A DNA stretch of 64,000 bases from Jaapia argillacea MUCL 33604. Taxonomy: Eukaryota; Basidiomycota; Agaricomycetes; Jaapiales; Jaapiaceae. Where the stretch lies: positions 897,950 to 961,949 of the forward strand of contig KL197717.1 of NCBI GenBank assembly GCA_000697665.1, read 5' to 3'. Positions 35,401 to 47,910 of this stretch are shown here, in pieces (position 1 is the stretch's first letter; every line of letters begins with the position of its first letter). The translations under genes were made by a program, and so were the position numbers. The notes under the pieces were generated by a model. It was not told where the DNA came from. It did no database searches and saw nothing but the letters and a program-made list of their open reading frames with translations.

Positions 35401-36789
35401 TACGTATATCGACCATCACCATCCTTACATGGATGTCGCGGATCAGTGGAGGTGGATCGTTGCGGGATCAGGTGTGGCATTGGGGTTAGCAGAGAAAAAA
35501 TATTGGAGTTAACGCAGGGTGAGAGTCGCCTCCCCGTAGGACGGATTTTAACCTTGACAAAGTCATGGTCATCGATACCAGCGTTATCCAAATTGAAGAA
35601 TGTAGTGCGGCCTCACCATAAACGCCGTCCATTTATTATTGATCTCATCCGGCATAAGCCCGCCCTTCTGGTGCCTCTGCCCAGTTGTGACCCCAGTTCC
35701 TGACACGATATATATCGAAGCAAAGCGTAAAAGCTTCGACGACGGGATGAGATGAGGTGAAGGAAGCCGGCTGACTCTGAGCTCTCGAATCTCCGTAGCC
35801 AAACGTTCGCGGCTTGGGGGCGATTAGTTTCGCGGAGTTTGTTTTCGAGTAGTTTGGTCGCGGAGTTTGATTTCGCGGAGTTTGGATCAGATTGAGTTCA
35901 AGTTTTTCCTCGGCTCCCAAGCGGCAACCATCCTTCTTCGTGGTGGCTGTTCCGTAAAGTGAAGCGTTTTGCTCTTTTCCCAATGAATGGGCGTCGCACA
36001 TCTCTTCGGAGCTGGGAATACACCTTGGCGCTCAACGCGTGCTATGCCTCTCGGAGCCTCTTCTCCATATCACTGTTCGATCTTGGACAATAGGGTTGTG
36101 AATGTGTGTCAGTGCCGCTCCCATTGGGACCCTGGACTAAATTGTTGTCACTCGGCGGTGGGCAAATTCCGCCACCCTGTTGGGTCCTTGTCGTCGTCTT
36201 TTCTAGCATCTGCCAACATCAGCGCTTTCTACAGCGAACTTGGCGGGGCCCGTGGAAGAGAGCATGAGGGCCATATTTTGACACTCGGCGGATCCGTCTC
36301 AGATGTATACCTCAATGAGAAACGGAATTTTTATGGTGGGTGAGTTACCTCTTATCACACCATGCTGTGTCTTGACGTCGTGTCTTGATTGATCTCCTGC
36401 CCACAACAAGCCCTTCTGCGCCGCCGGCAGTATGCCCAATGTTGATCCTCGGATGTAACAATTGTACCCGACTTCGCGCTGAATCCAGAGGCAAAATGCA
36501 AGTTGTTCTGTCTTACTTTCCGGCTTGTTGACCTGAAGCTACTAACCTTATTCCGTAATGAACGCCGAATTGCTTATAATTCTAATTTCTGTTGACCGGC
36601 GTTGACACGCCAGGTGAGGATCTTCATGATCCTTCAAATAAGGAGACCCTGCCCAGCTTTTGCATCTCCGTTCCTCACTACCCACTCCCACTTCTAGATA
36701 ACATCGAACATACCATCTTCACCTTTCCTCGGCCAGTAAACTCGATCTCACTCCTCGGCATATTCCAGGTCTCCATCTCGATCCTCCTT
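32466..36789. other. 4.3-kb gene-poor stretch
   Basis: No frame longer than chance shows recognisable protein composition on either strand. One local repeat is visible: three copies of CGCGGAGTTTG at 35831, 35859 and 35874. It may be decayed coding or repeat DNA. Confidence 0.4.
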
Positions 36790-38300
36790 ATGACGCTGGT
36801 GGCCGACATGCATTACTCTATGCATGGGGACCCTCAGATGTCGTACCATAACGAAAGACATTCACCCGCTTCCTCCTTCCACTCCACCACCGAGCGTGAT
36901 ACCTTGCCACATGCATCGACATCTTCTCATGCTCACTGGCAGTCAATCGCGCACTCATATCTTTCCGTCCCGACCGATGCAGTCTACACAGCTGGATCAG
37001 GATGTAGCGCGACTGATTCTGGGACCTCATACTCTTGGAGCAACTTTCACTCTCCATCGTTGACCGATTCTTGCGAGATCTCCCAAGAGTCGGTACATCC
37101 CGCGCACCCACACAGCTATTCTGCGCTGAGGATGCACTCAGACTATGGCGAATCATCGATCTCTCTCCCGGCCCTCCCTCCTTCTCTGTCCCCCATGCCG
37201 TCAAAATCCACGTCTCCTCCACCCAATCGACTACCCACGTCTCACCACAAAAGCAAAAGAAGAACGTCCCAATCGAGCTCCTCGTCTTCTTCGCCCACAC
37301 AGGCTCATCGACCTTCACCTTACTCTCGCACCGCCCAATCTCCACGATCCAAGCCTACTATAAAACAGGAACCAGATGAGTTTATTATGGAGCTCCCTTC
37401 CCCCTCTCCTACTCGTCATATCATCCCAACATCCCCTTATGCACTTGCCAACACTGCTTCGACGGTTCCTTTACGAGCCACTCAAGCGAGCAAGGAGATG
37501 AGGGCCATGATGGGTGTATTTCGATTGGACCCTTTCGCTTGCATGGGAGACGGTAATGATGGTTGGAGGTACGAAGATGAGATGGGTCCGTTGCAAGAGG
37601 AAGCGGCCTTGTTGGAGTGGCAGCTGGAGGGTCCGGGATGGGATGTCGAAGAGGGGCCTAGCCTGATCCCTTTCGAGGAGGAAGAGGATCTAGACTTGCT
37701 TGTTGATGGCGAGTCTGCCAGCGGATCGGAAATCGCCTCCTCTGGAGTATCGTCGTTCGTGCGTCGAGGATCTTGGGACGTAGCTCAGGATGACCTTGAC
37801 GAGTTGGTCTACCCTTCACCTGAGATGATCACGGACCATTTCTCCCCCACTGGTTCGATGTACCGCGGATTGTCAAGAGCCGGATTACGGAGTGGTCAGT
37901 GTCACTTGGTCACTATTTCTTCCTTTTGCTTACGAATCAACACTGTTCAGATATCCACCAGACCGCCATCACCCCCGCGTTTGCGTATGCTCGGAGTCTC
38001 AATGTCCGGCATCCGCCACCCTCACCAGTTTCATCAGGGTCTTCTCATTCATTACCATCGACGACTGGTTTCGACTCTGCATCATCTTCAGTCTCTTCGT
38101 CCCCGTCACTCTCGTATTACTCCCCGCCGAACGGTTACTCCGACTCTGTGTTTAGCTCGGAGTCGCTTTCCTATAGCCATGGAGGGCATCAGCAGCGACA
38201 GCAACATCCACATATGTCTTTGTCTTTGGCCACCGCTACCAGGAGCTGGGCAATGTCTGGCCCTGGCATGTCGTCTGATAGTCTTTCTTTCGCGGTTTGA
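36790..38300 (+). CDS. Ser/Pro-rich protein of unknown function
   Basis: Two exons, 36790-37894 and 37951-38300, give about 484 residues; the exact start is uncertain (MTLVADMHYSM, or Met at 36808). The first half is His/Ser/Pro-rich. There is a SUMO-type site in TIKQEPDEF. A more ordered acidic centre follows (EMRAMMGVFRLDPFACMGDG, then ALLEWQLEGPGWDVEEGP). The C-terminal half is Ser-rich. Such composition is common in basidiomycete regulatory proteins, but no DNA-binding domain is visible. Confidence 0.75.
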
Positions 38301-40582
38301 CTCGGCATCTGACTTGTTCTGCTTGCTCTCCTCGTTACCCCTATGCTGCACACACGTTTGGCTTAGAACCGACATTACTATTCAACTTGTTCTTGGTTGT
38401 ATTGTGACTTATTAGGTTACCGAGGTATCCAACGTCGATCGACTGAATGCATTCATTTCGATTGGGAATATTGATCCAAATGAGATATCAAACAAGAAGA
38501 GACGAGAGACAAGGTTCGTAGACGAAAGGCGAGAGCGCATCAAAGCAGCCCAAGGAAGGGGGCCGACAACCTGGCGGGACATACACTAGCTGCACTGGGA
38601 CTGTGGGCGCCGCCGATGAACGAGTATCCGGCTATGCAGTGGAAGGCCGCGGGATCGAGGTTTCAGATTGGCGCATCATGTCTCGCCACCGGTGTTCAAT
38701 ACGCCTGGGTCATACAACCTAATCGACAGTTATTAGTCGTGATTTTGAGTACGAGATCGTCGTCGAGCGAGATACACGTCGGGCGGTAATTAGCCAAGCT
38801 CTCGGTCGTCAGTAATGTGCGCATCGTGTATCCAGGTCAAGCAGAAGTGGTTCTGAATACACATGGGGTGGTGTGCGTTAGGTGTGTGGTGTATTCAGCG
38901 TGGATCTGCCAAGTGGAGAAGCGCAGGTCTGTGAGGGCGATGGCCGGCTGGAATGAGGGACAGGGGTGATCGTGAGTGTTCTATCTCCTCTCACCGTCGC
39001 GAAGAAGCGCCCTTCGTATGAATTTCTAGGGAACCTCGGCGTTCAAAACGTGAGTGGAAACTCCGGCAATTCAGTTCCATGTGCGAAGTACCACCCATTG
39101 AAGGCCTTACCGATATTTCATCGCTTCAGAGCGAGGTGGCCTTGGCTGGCCAGAATGATTGGGAGGGTACATATTTGACTATAAAGAGGTTTGATAGGGA
39201 TGCTGTAGATGTCAGATTGGTGATGGAGAGAAGAGAGGAAGAGAGATGGACATGACTTACGGCATTTTTATAAATCTCCACAGGAAAATTAGAACTCGTG
39301 GTTGGGACACCCCTCGGCGTTCAAATTTAAGTCAATCTTGAGTTGAGATTGAGCGCGACCCAGAAATGTACATCCGTCGGAACCGGCTGGTGATGGGAAA
39401 TAGGTCGTCACTCACCAAGTGGGAGTAGTTTCGCAAGAATAGACGGATCCCCCGCTGAAACCGTAGAACTAGGGGTCTCGCCCGGAAAGTTGTTCACACC
39501 GAGCTACGGCGTCCGTGTCCAGGTGGCCAGTTGGCTCGCGGTGGCCGAGAGGATTGGCAGACATGGGTAAAGCAACATCGATTATTGAGCCTAACGTCAA
39601 TTTCTCCACAGTCAAGCGCTGGGGTAGTGAATAGATGAGAATAGGCGTTTGAGAATCGCCTGTTGTGTTCAACCGAACAAGCCCGGTCGAAAGGGAGACG
39701 CAAAACGCTTTCAAGGAGTGGCAGTAGGAGGGGGGGAACCATTTGGACAGTGTGGCTTCTCAGCGCATACAAAGGTTCCCAGTATGCTGATACACAGGTT
39801 AAACAGCCTTTGCGGAAGAGTGTGCCTTTATCGATGATGACGCTCGACTGTGCCACTTTTCCCAGCCAATCATAGGGCGGAGGTCAAGGCATTCCGTAAC
39901 ATGAGCCTCAAAGCGGATGACGTCCGTTGCAACGGGAAAGGGGGAAAGAAAGTCGGCAAGAAGAAAGCGCAAAACTCACGGGAGGAATGGAGACAAAGTT
40001 AGGTCGCTCACGTACATACCGTGCTATGATTGTTGATCAACTGTTCTTGGAGGTTGACTTTGTATCCCTGTGAAGTGAATTGCTTGTCCTTCCTCAATAG
40101 GAACCGAAACGAACCTGCGCTATTGTTACGCTTTGGGTACCACGGTGCAACGGCCTCGCGTGATGGTTAGTCAGGATAAGGAACGGAGAACAAATCGCGG
40201 CTGTGGAGGCGGTATAATATCGCAAAGCACAGGAGCTGTTGTCGCCGTTTGCTTGATCCCTTTCCTCCATCAACGACAGCGGACGAGGAAGTTCGCAAGG
40301 ACCGAACCGCCGAACCGCGACCGACAGACCGGAAGGGCCAGGTTCTCGGGCGGCGTACTAGGAGAGTGACCACGCGGGTTTTGCGTGGCGACATATTTGA
40401 TCGACCAGAAGCATTCGGGACCACGCGCTTCGAAACACAACAACCCCTCATACTCCTTCCCACTTTCCTCTTCTTGCAATCCTTGGCCCCTTCTCCCTGC
40501 GTCGTCCCTCTCTTTTTATTTCCCTTCTTTTGCGACGCGAAATCCCCCCGCACAAAATCACATCTCTTCTGGTTTTCCCACA
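38301..40582. other. 2.3-kb gene-poor stretch
   Basis: Only overlapping short frames. Includes the PDE promoter just before 40583. No repeat or RNA gene seen. Confidence 0.4.
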
Positions 40583-42917
40583 ATGTGCACGGGTCATAGT
40601 CAAATTGCTCAGTTGAGACGGCGAAGTGTCGATGTCGGTGGACTCGCTTTGGCCCTTGGCCTGCAAGGTTTAGGTCACGGATGGGGAGGTTGGGACTCTG
40701 ATGAGACCGGGGAAGCCATGTCCGTTACTTTTCGCGTCAGTATCCACGATGATACGAGTTGACTGATTTCTCTTGTTTTTCTAGGTGGGCGTGGGCAGAG
40801 GGAATGAGCGATATGTGGAGGCAAACACACAACTACACATCTGGGGACTACTCCCAGGATCAAACGTACGTGCTCAACCGTGTCATCGCCCCAGCTTGCA
40901 CGCTAAATTAGAGCAGGCCTCGACACCCTATCCCCGCAGATGTGCGGTTGAAGCTCATCAATCTTTTGGATTCCTGGGAGTTTGAGCCCCATAAGCTGCA
41001 GGAGGAGGAACTGTTAGCTGCTTCTATCATACTATTCGAGACAGTCTTGTCGATCTCTGGCATGGCTCTCGACGTCGGTGTGAGTCTCGGTGAGTCGCAT
41101 CCACAGCTTCCCCCCAGCTTTCTGATGGCTTATCGTGTCCACAGACAACCTTTCCTGCTTTTTGCACCACCTCCAGGGCGTATATCGTCGGCAACCTGCC
41201 TACCATAACTTCCAGCATGCAGTCGACGTCCTTCAAGCAACACACCGGTTCTTATGCCAAGCGGGCGTTGTACCACCAGTGTCAATATTACTCACAGAAG
41301 ACCGGGCTTGGACACCGAACCTAAGTGACTCTAGCAAGGGGCTACTTTCGTGTTTGGATAACGAAGACATCTTCGTCCTGTATGTCGTTGCCATCGGGCA
41401 CGACGCGGGCCACCCAGGCTTTACCAATATGTTCATGGTAAGTTTCTTCGTTTCCCAACTTTTGGGGCGTTGTCCTCATCTCTATGACCAGAAAAATGCG
41501 CAATCCCCCCTCTCCGCCGTGTACGACCACAAATCAGCATTGGAACAAATGCACTACGCGTTCCTCCTAAAAATCATGCGATACCACGGAATGGGTCGCC
41601 TTCTGGATCGCCCCATAACCGGTCCACTCTTTCGCAAGTTATTGCTGGAAACCGTTCTAGCGACGGACATGAGTGTCCATTACGACTTCATGAAGGACTT
41701 CCAAACCCTGCTCGATGGCAAGGGCGGCGAGGCGTTCAATCGGAAGATCGTTGTTTCACGCGCCGTGATCAAATGCGCGGACATCAGTAATCCCGTACGC
41801 CATTCTATCCCTGTGTCCTGTGTGATATTCTGACATCATTTGCTCAGTGTCGACCCATGGGTGTGGCCCAGCATTGGGCGGGCGCGTTGATGCAAGAATG
41901 GGCGTGTCAAACCCAACTCGAGAAGCAGTTGGATCTAGCTCCGTCCTTGCCATCGTTGCACCCTTCAGAAGGACCCCTCAAGGAAGCTCTCACCCAGATT
42001 TGCTTCATCGACAATTACGCGAAGCCTCTGTTCGATCTCGTATCTTCGGGCATTCCTCGTAAGTACCTCTCGACTTCTTCGTGATTGGAACTGCTTCTTG
42101 ACCAGGATACTTATCACTTTCCTGCGGTTCTATAGAAATGGCGTGCTTCTCTCAGCAATGCGCCAATAATCGGCGGTCGTGGGAGATTCGCCGAGATGAG
42201 GCGATTGCTGCAGCGAATGATGGCGCAGCTATCAGCGACCCTGAAGTCTCTGAACGAGCCAGCGAGTGCTTCCTGACGGCCTTCCCATTAACCCTTCCCC
42301 CTTCGTTGCTGCCGGAAGCTGAACACAACGAGTCCCTCTCGGTGATTGATGATCATTCATCATCATCAGCGTCCGAGGGTGCCCCCTCTTTAGAGTCACA
42401 AACGTCGTCCCCCACTCGCTTTCACATCCAACTACCTTCCATCCCTTCAATCAACTACCCATCATCTCCTTCCGCCACACCATCAGACACCGCGTCTTCG
42501 ACCACCTTTCCCATGTCCGACAGCTCGATATCTCTATTGCATCCACAACCTGCGAGCGTGAGCGGTCACACGAATTATAGTTTCTCCGAAAAGGAGTCGA
42601 CAGCTTCAATGCGCGCTGCTGTTGCGGCCAGTGTTCGGAAAAAGAAGAGTTTCCATCGGAATTCGTGGAATCCGGAGTCGTTTGCAGCTTTCCCATCTTT
42701 TCCCACATCCAAACCATCCGCTGTCCAGCCCGATTCTGACTCGGTGGACTCGACTCCCAGCAAAAAGACAGAGCTACTATCTGCACTGTCGGCGCCTCCT
42801 GTCCCTGAACCTCCTCGCTCCGCAATAGTCGAATCTTCCTCTACCAGCAAACGATCCCTGTTACTCGTCTTAGGGATTTTCGGCGGTCTTCTCCTTCATC
42901 TCTTTATCTCTTCATAA
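40583..42917 (+). CDS. 3',5'-cyclic-nucleotide phosphodiesterase, tail-anchored
   Basis: The frame starts MCTGHSQIAQLRRRS and continues through spliced NTQLHIWGLLPGSN and IPADVRLKLINLLDSWEF. The class I PDE core has AYHNFQHAVDV, the metal site HDAGHPGFTN, HYAFLLKIMRYHG, ETVLATDM and KCADISNPCRPMG, in the usual order. A Ser-rich tail (about 200 residues) follows, and the protein ends SLLLVLGIFGGLLLHLFISS, a single C-terminal membrane helix. It hydrolyses cAMP and/or cGMP; in fungi this damps PKA signalling. The terminal helix suggests membrane tethering. The 5' exons are short and the true N-terminus may be longer. Confidence 0.9.
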
Positions 42918-43492
42918 CCCGATGGACGCTCCTCTTTGTGTGCATAACCCTGTCTATCATTTTTGTTTATTTTATTTGATGTGTTCTATCCACCGTCCAA
43001 CTTTCCGTTCAATTGTTCTATCGTGACCCCCTCCTCCCACTCATTTGGTCTCTGCGTGGTTTTCGTTCGACTTTTCCTTTGACGTCCTCTCCCCAGTGTA
43101 AAAATGTGCGTCAGTGCGCACCGTTCGTTTTGATCCGATTGTGTGATTACTCTATAGCACTAGGTCCTCCACTGTGTACAGAATTGTACATACGATCCAT
43201 ATCTACCCCCGGGATGTCAATGCATGACGTTCAGCATTCGTTCAGTGTTCGTCTTGCGTTTTGCTGTCCGTGGAAGAATATTGAGAAGTCGACAAGTCGA
43301 CAACCCCACGTCTTGTCGGTGACATCATCGTGGAACGACGTCAGAACGCATCATGCCCACCAACCCCCTCCTTTACTTAGCTCTCTCCAACATTCCCAAC
43401 TACTCGCCGTCTGGGATAAAGGGCGTCGAAAACACCAGCGAAACTACACTAAACAATTACCCATTCTCGACCTCCCATCCAAACGAACAACA
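42918..43492 (+). other. Intergenic after the PDE
   Basis: T-rich 3' UTR-like sequence, then a region with no supported gene. Confidence 0.35.
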
Positions 43493-43830
43493 ATGCCGAC
43501 AATCTCTGGAACTCAGTCTCCCCCTCTCGAAGCCACCGGCTCGCACATCCCAATGGGAGCATCGTCAGTCGAGCAGGCGATGAACACGAAAGGCCCGTGC
43601 CAATGTGCTTATGTTTCTGACAGAGAGCAGAGGAGCCGTACGTACCCTTGTTTCGTTGCTAGAATTCGTTCGTGCTGACCTGGGACTTTTTGTTGTTGCC
43701 AGAATACTTTGAGGATACTCCTAGGTCTGGGACTCCAGTTACTGGGGCAGAAAAGGTACGCTGAGAACCGAATAACAGATGGACAGTGACTGAGTTGAAA
43801 TGTTGATAGGAGAAGAGCACGACGAAGTAG
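43493..43830 (+). CDS. 72-residue small protein, unknown
   Basis: Three exons (43493-43637, 43703-43755, 43810-43830) join in phase to MPTISGTQSPPLEATG, then KGPCQCAYVSDREQRS, QYFEDTPRSGTP and EKSTTK. Both introns are clean GT-AG (65 and 54 nt), and the ATG has the good context caacaATG. It has a CxC pair and many Ser/Thr-Pro sites, no signal peptide and no membrane helix. Splicing in a single consistent frame is the main evidence. Confidence 0.55.
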
Positions 43831-44027
43831 GATGTTTCCTGTTTCCGGTTGCGAGGACCATTGTATGAGTATAGCTAGCTGGCTGCATGTGTAACATCAT
43901 CTGTATTATGCAGAAATGCACGTTCCGGAGAGTCTACAGCACACGTATATGCGTATCAGAACGAGACCGACAACCGTCCTTGTGTATTCATACATCCTTT
44001 AAGACTTCTCTTCGCAGTTTCAACAAC

Positions 44028-45355
44028 CTACTGAACCTTCTCCAAATACTGAGTCCACCACTCTTCAAATGGTGTCCATCCCAATCCACCCTCAACGCCC
44101 AACTCCTCTGTCTCCAACGTATACAACTGACAATCCCTTGGTCGGGTAGTAGCGGCCTCTCCTGTGGGTGGTTCTGCGTCCGGTATGATGTGATCGTGTG
44201 GCAAACCGAGAATTTTGGAAAAGACAAGGGCCATTTCGTATTTGGTGAATGGTTCCGGAGCGGAATAGTGGATTATTGGTGGGAGGGTAGTCGATTTCAG
44301 CGCTAGAGGGAGTTAAGCAAGAGTTTGGGGCGAAGGATACGTGACAATGGGGAAGGTACGGACCTGACAGCCGGACGAGGAAGGACGCGATGTCTAGGAC
44401 GTTCGTCGGGTAACGGGTAGCGTAATGATCCATCTTAGACTTCTTGCCAGACTGGTCTTGCACCACGTCAAGGAGGATGTTCACAGCCGAATCAGAGTTC
44501 TTCGGCGCGGGCCCATATCTGATGAAAGAAACCGCGTTCTCAGCCAAGTCCAGAGATACAGAAACAAGGAGTGTGATCTTACAGCACGGGTACCCTGAGA
44601 ACGACACTCTTGGCACCAGCCACGCCCAGTACAGCAAGTTCGCCATCGCGTTTGGTTCGTCCATATAAGTTGACAGGGTTTGTCTTAGCTCCAGGAGTAT
44701 AGGGCGGCGAGGTCCCATCAAAGACATAATCTGCCGGAATCCGAGTTCGTGAGTCGCGTAAGTGCGGAAAGCAGAACCGATACATCGCGTACCGGTGGAT
44801 ATGTAGATCAGAGTGAATCCAAGGTCTTTGGAGAGGTGTGCCAGATGCTCTGGGACGCCAACATTGAGCTGGAGTACTCCGGTTATCAGAACCAATTGAA
44901 TGGCACGTAGACAACTGAGGGATCGACCTGGACAGCACCCTCTGGGTTCTACACTCAAGCAACATCAGTTTGGAATCCTGCCGTCAGTGATGAGATGTCC
45001 ATTCACCTTCTCAGCGACATCGGGCCTTCTCTCAGCAGCACAATGTATCACCCCTTCAAGATCATCGGGCGATCAATCACGGGAGGTTCAAATTCATCAA
45101 GCGGGCTTACGAACAATCAGGTTTGAACTCCTTGAACACTTTCTCCACCTCAGGCTTATCACATAGATCGAATTTCTTGAGATCGCCTGTGGGTCTTGAA
45201 TTCGCGAGACCAAGGACTGTGTGACCACCTTCAAGGAAGGCTGCGAAGACGGCAGAGCCGAGGACTCCTGAAGCTCCTGTTGAATGAGAGGGTGTGGTTC
45301 AGAAGAATATCCACATTGAAAACTCGGGAGATTTACCGGTCACTAAGACTCGCAT
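44028..45355 (-). CDS. NAD(P)-dependent epimerase/reductase, RmlD/MAT2B-like
   Basis: Starts MRVLVTGASGVLGSAVFAAF, a Rossmann TGxxGxxG motif split by the first intron. Then DWVIHCAAERRPD, LGFTLIYIST-DYVFDGTSPPY and the catalytic Tyr-x-x-x-Lys in NLYGRTKRDGE. Later exons read VVLRVPVL, ATRYPTNVLDIASFLV and ILGLPHDHIIPD, ending YLEKVQ. This order matches the extended SDR family of dTDP-4-dehydrorhamnose reductase and the regulatory beta subunit of methionine adenosyltransferase (MAT2B). Fungal members usually resemble MAT2B. Which of the two activities applies cannot be told here. Confidence 0.88.
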
Positions 45356-47106
45356 CGCTGTTGGAGGAGCTGAAGGTTGGTAGATGGTAGCTGTTGGCGA
45401 TGTGCATTGGTAAGAACCTGAGATCAAGGAGCGAGGGTCTCTGCACGTGATGAGTCTCATGAGCCATGCACAACTGTACGCTTCAAGTTACCATCATCGA
45501 CTCGTCTACATTCCGAACCAGGACTTTCGTTCAACAGGGGGAAAATGGTGTCGAGTGTTCGAGTGGGACGCTTGGTGTATTGGCTCGAATGCGAAGACAC
45601 CACCGAAGACACAGTATGATTTGGAAACAGTCAAAGCCGTGGTGGCCTGCAGCCTCCTGCAGCCATTGCCCAAGTTCGCTCAGTACGACTCTTCTGACCT
45701 CATAATACCCATTCTCAAACTCAATCCATCGAACGACGAGTGCTATCTTACATCCTTTTCGAAACTATCTTCTCAGGAATACTACATGGAGGGGATTCTC
45801 CTGACTGGGCCACAATTGGCGACGTCGACCTTCCTCCTCGATTCGAGGATGTGATCCAATTGTTGTGACTGAAACTGGGTGAGTCTCTCACAATCCGTTG
45901 ATGTTTATTCATTGCTGAGCGAGCTATGTTGTAGGGCAGGTTTAAGGGTGTCGTTTGGCTGGCGTTCGCTGGCCGGCGAGGCAAACGTCCCTACCTTCAG
46001 TTTGAGGGGCGAGCTTGGCGTATCGAAATATTCATGTTGAATTGGAGAGGCGGTGGAGTTACGGTGGTTGCATCGTTGGGACCTTGTTGGGACTTGCCCG
46101 GTTGGACGCCTGTTCTGATCCGTCGACTTTCCGTCGATGTTCTGAGTTGCTCTGCCCAGCAGATATGCAGCTTCCAAGGTTTTGCATGGGTCTTATCCCG
46201 CCATCCCTGCCTTGTATCCAAGGTCAGAACCCTCTAGGCTTTGTAACGGGGTCGGGCCAGGGGAACTCCTCGTCCGTGGATCTGGTCGTAGTTCTCTTCC
46301 TTATTCCTTCATCTCTAACCGTACGCTCTTCGCTAATCACCGCCCTGCACTCGTAGAGGGCCTGCCGGGATTGTGTTCATTGTTTCTGCTTTCCTCGTCT
46401 GTAACCCTGTCATGTAGAGCACATCGTTCAAGGACATACCACCTCCTATGTCTCCATGTTCACATTCGGTCTAATAGTTATGTTGTGCTCAAATCTTGTT
46501 TTCTGTCTGCCACAAGTAGAATAGTGTATGCTTTGAATCGAGATGATTCGTTCTTGAAATAACAGTCTCGCATCGGGCATGGTTTCGAGCGCCTGGCGTT
46601 GACACGTGTTCGTCTGCTGCTTGCCTCCAGTCGCCTCGCCCTTCCGCTCAACGTCGCACAACTCTTTCAGGGCCCGTCTCTGACAGAAATCCCCTGTGTC
46701 TCGCCTCACTCCATCAAATATCCATCGTTTATAACGGTCTCGGTGCTCGTCGTTAGGTCCGTGTAGTAAGAGAGACATCGCCGTGCGTACATGTCACTAC
46801 TCATCGCGGCAACTCGTTGCTGAAACGAACATCGTCCATCGCATATTTCACTGTGAACGTCACCTTGGAATCCTTCCATGTCGCGATCTTTCACGCTGCA
46901 ACCATCGCATAGATCGGAGCACCGCCACGCCGTCCTCTCGCACTTGTTCACCTCCGTTGGTATCCGTCCTTCAAGGTATCCGTCACCGATATTTAGCCCC
47001 TTTGTCCGCACTGCTGACGTTTCGGAAAGAGATCGAAAATTTTCAAGCGACGAAGACTACACTTGCATTCACATCTTTCATTCATCCACGAGAAAGGTCT
47101 GCTTTC
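45356..47106. other. 1.75-kb stretch, no confident gene
   Basis: A plus-strand frame around 45745-45860 reads IERRVLSYILFETIFSG and GGDSPDWATIGDVDLPPRF, which looks protein-like and may be one exon of an unrecognised or decayed gene. No start or partner exon could be joined. The rest looks random. Confidence 0.35.
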
Positions 47107-47829
47107 ATGTTCGTTCGTCACCCCATGGTTAACTTGACTGAGCAAATAACCAAGGCCATCATGGACATTATACGAATCGATCAGCTCGCATCCGCTCGCG
47201 ATGCCAAGATTTTGGGCAAGAGTAGCGTTGCGAATTTTCTCAAATGGGTCAACTCCGCCGACGCCCTGGCTATCGGAGTCGAGAATATTTCAATACGCGA
47301 ACTTAGGTGGGGCAAGAGCCCAGGCAAACCATCCCACGAGTATCTCATCATGGTCCTTGACCATGGGGCCCTTCGTGCCGAACGTGATGCCCCATCCTGG
47401 TACTCCATTCTTTCACCAAACTATCGTGACAAGTGCGAGGACACTATTATATACAAGAACACCCCTGAAGAACTCCTGGACCATCGTGATGAAGTCCTGG
47501 CTACTCTCCACTTTCGTAAAGGTGATGTCCAGGTCTTCCATTTGGCATTGCTTCTTTCAGCTATCAGCGAGAAGGCTGATTTTTACAATGTCTACACAAT
47601 TAACTGCTGGTGGTATACCTGCTGCTTGTGGAACAATTTGGCCAAGCTTCCACACCAGTCCCAATACCGCTTTCATATGAAGATAGATTGGATTGATGAT
47701 GGTAGCATTATCAAGTGGAATCCAATCAGATTTGGCCGTAGAATGCAGCTCATACATATAGGTGGTGTTCGACGTGGGATTGGGGCTGATGGACATCGTG
47801 TGGGAAGAATAGTGGAGAGAGTGTTGTAA
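47107..47829 (+). CDS. Orphan protein with His...Asn-Cys motif
   Basis: Single open frame of about 240 codons from MFVRHPMVNLTEQI (alternative Met at 47125). It contains ISIRELRWGKSPGKPSHEYL, LHFRKGDVQVFHLALLL, and YTINCWWYTCCLWNNL, then a basic C-terminus. Many agaric orphan proteins carry such an N-C-W/Y-W segment after a conserved His. That spacing recalls papain-fold folds (NlpC/P60, PPPDE), but this is only a resemblance. It lies 81 bp before the HEAT-repeat gene on the same strand and might be its 5' part. Confidence 0.6.
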   Translation: MFVRHPMVNLTEQITKAIMDIIRIDQLASARDAKILGKSSVANFLKWVNSADALAIGVENISIRELRWGKSPGKPSHEYLIMVLDHGALRAERDAPSWYSILSPNYRDKCEDTIIYKNTPEELLDHRDEVLATLHFRKGDVQVFHLALLLSAISEKADFYNVYTINCWWYTCCLWNNLAKLPHQSQYRFHMKIDWIDDGSIIKWNPIRFGRRMQLIHIGGVRRGIGADGHRVGRIVERVL

Positions 47830-47910
47830 GAGGTGGAGATTACATTTCAAAGACATCAAAGGGGTGCAATCCTTTCCCACTTGGGAAGACTAATCAATTG
47901 GGGATGTAAC

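Noticed and set aside
45447-46230. Frames between the SDR gene and the orphan gene, e.g. IERRVLSYILFETIFSG
   Set aside because: One short stretch looks coding but could not be joined to a start or stop in a consistent model.
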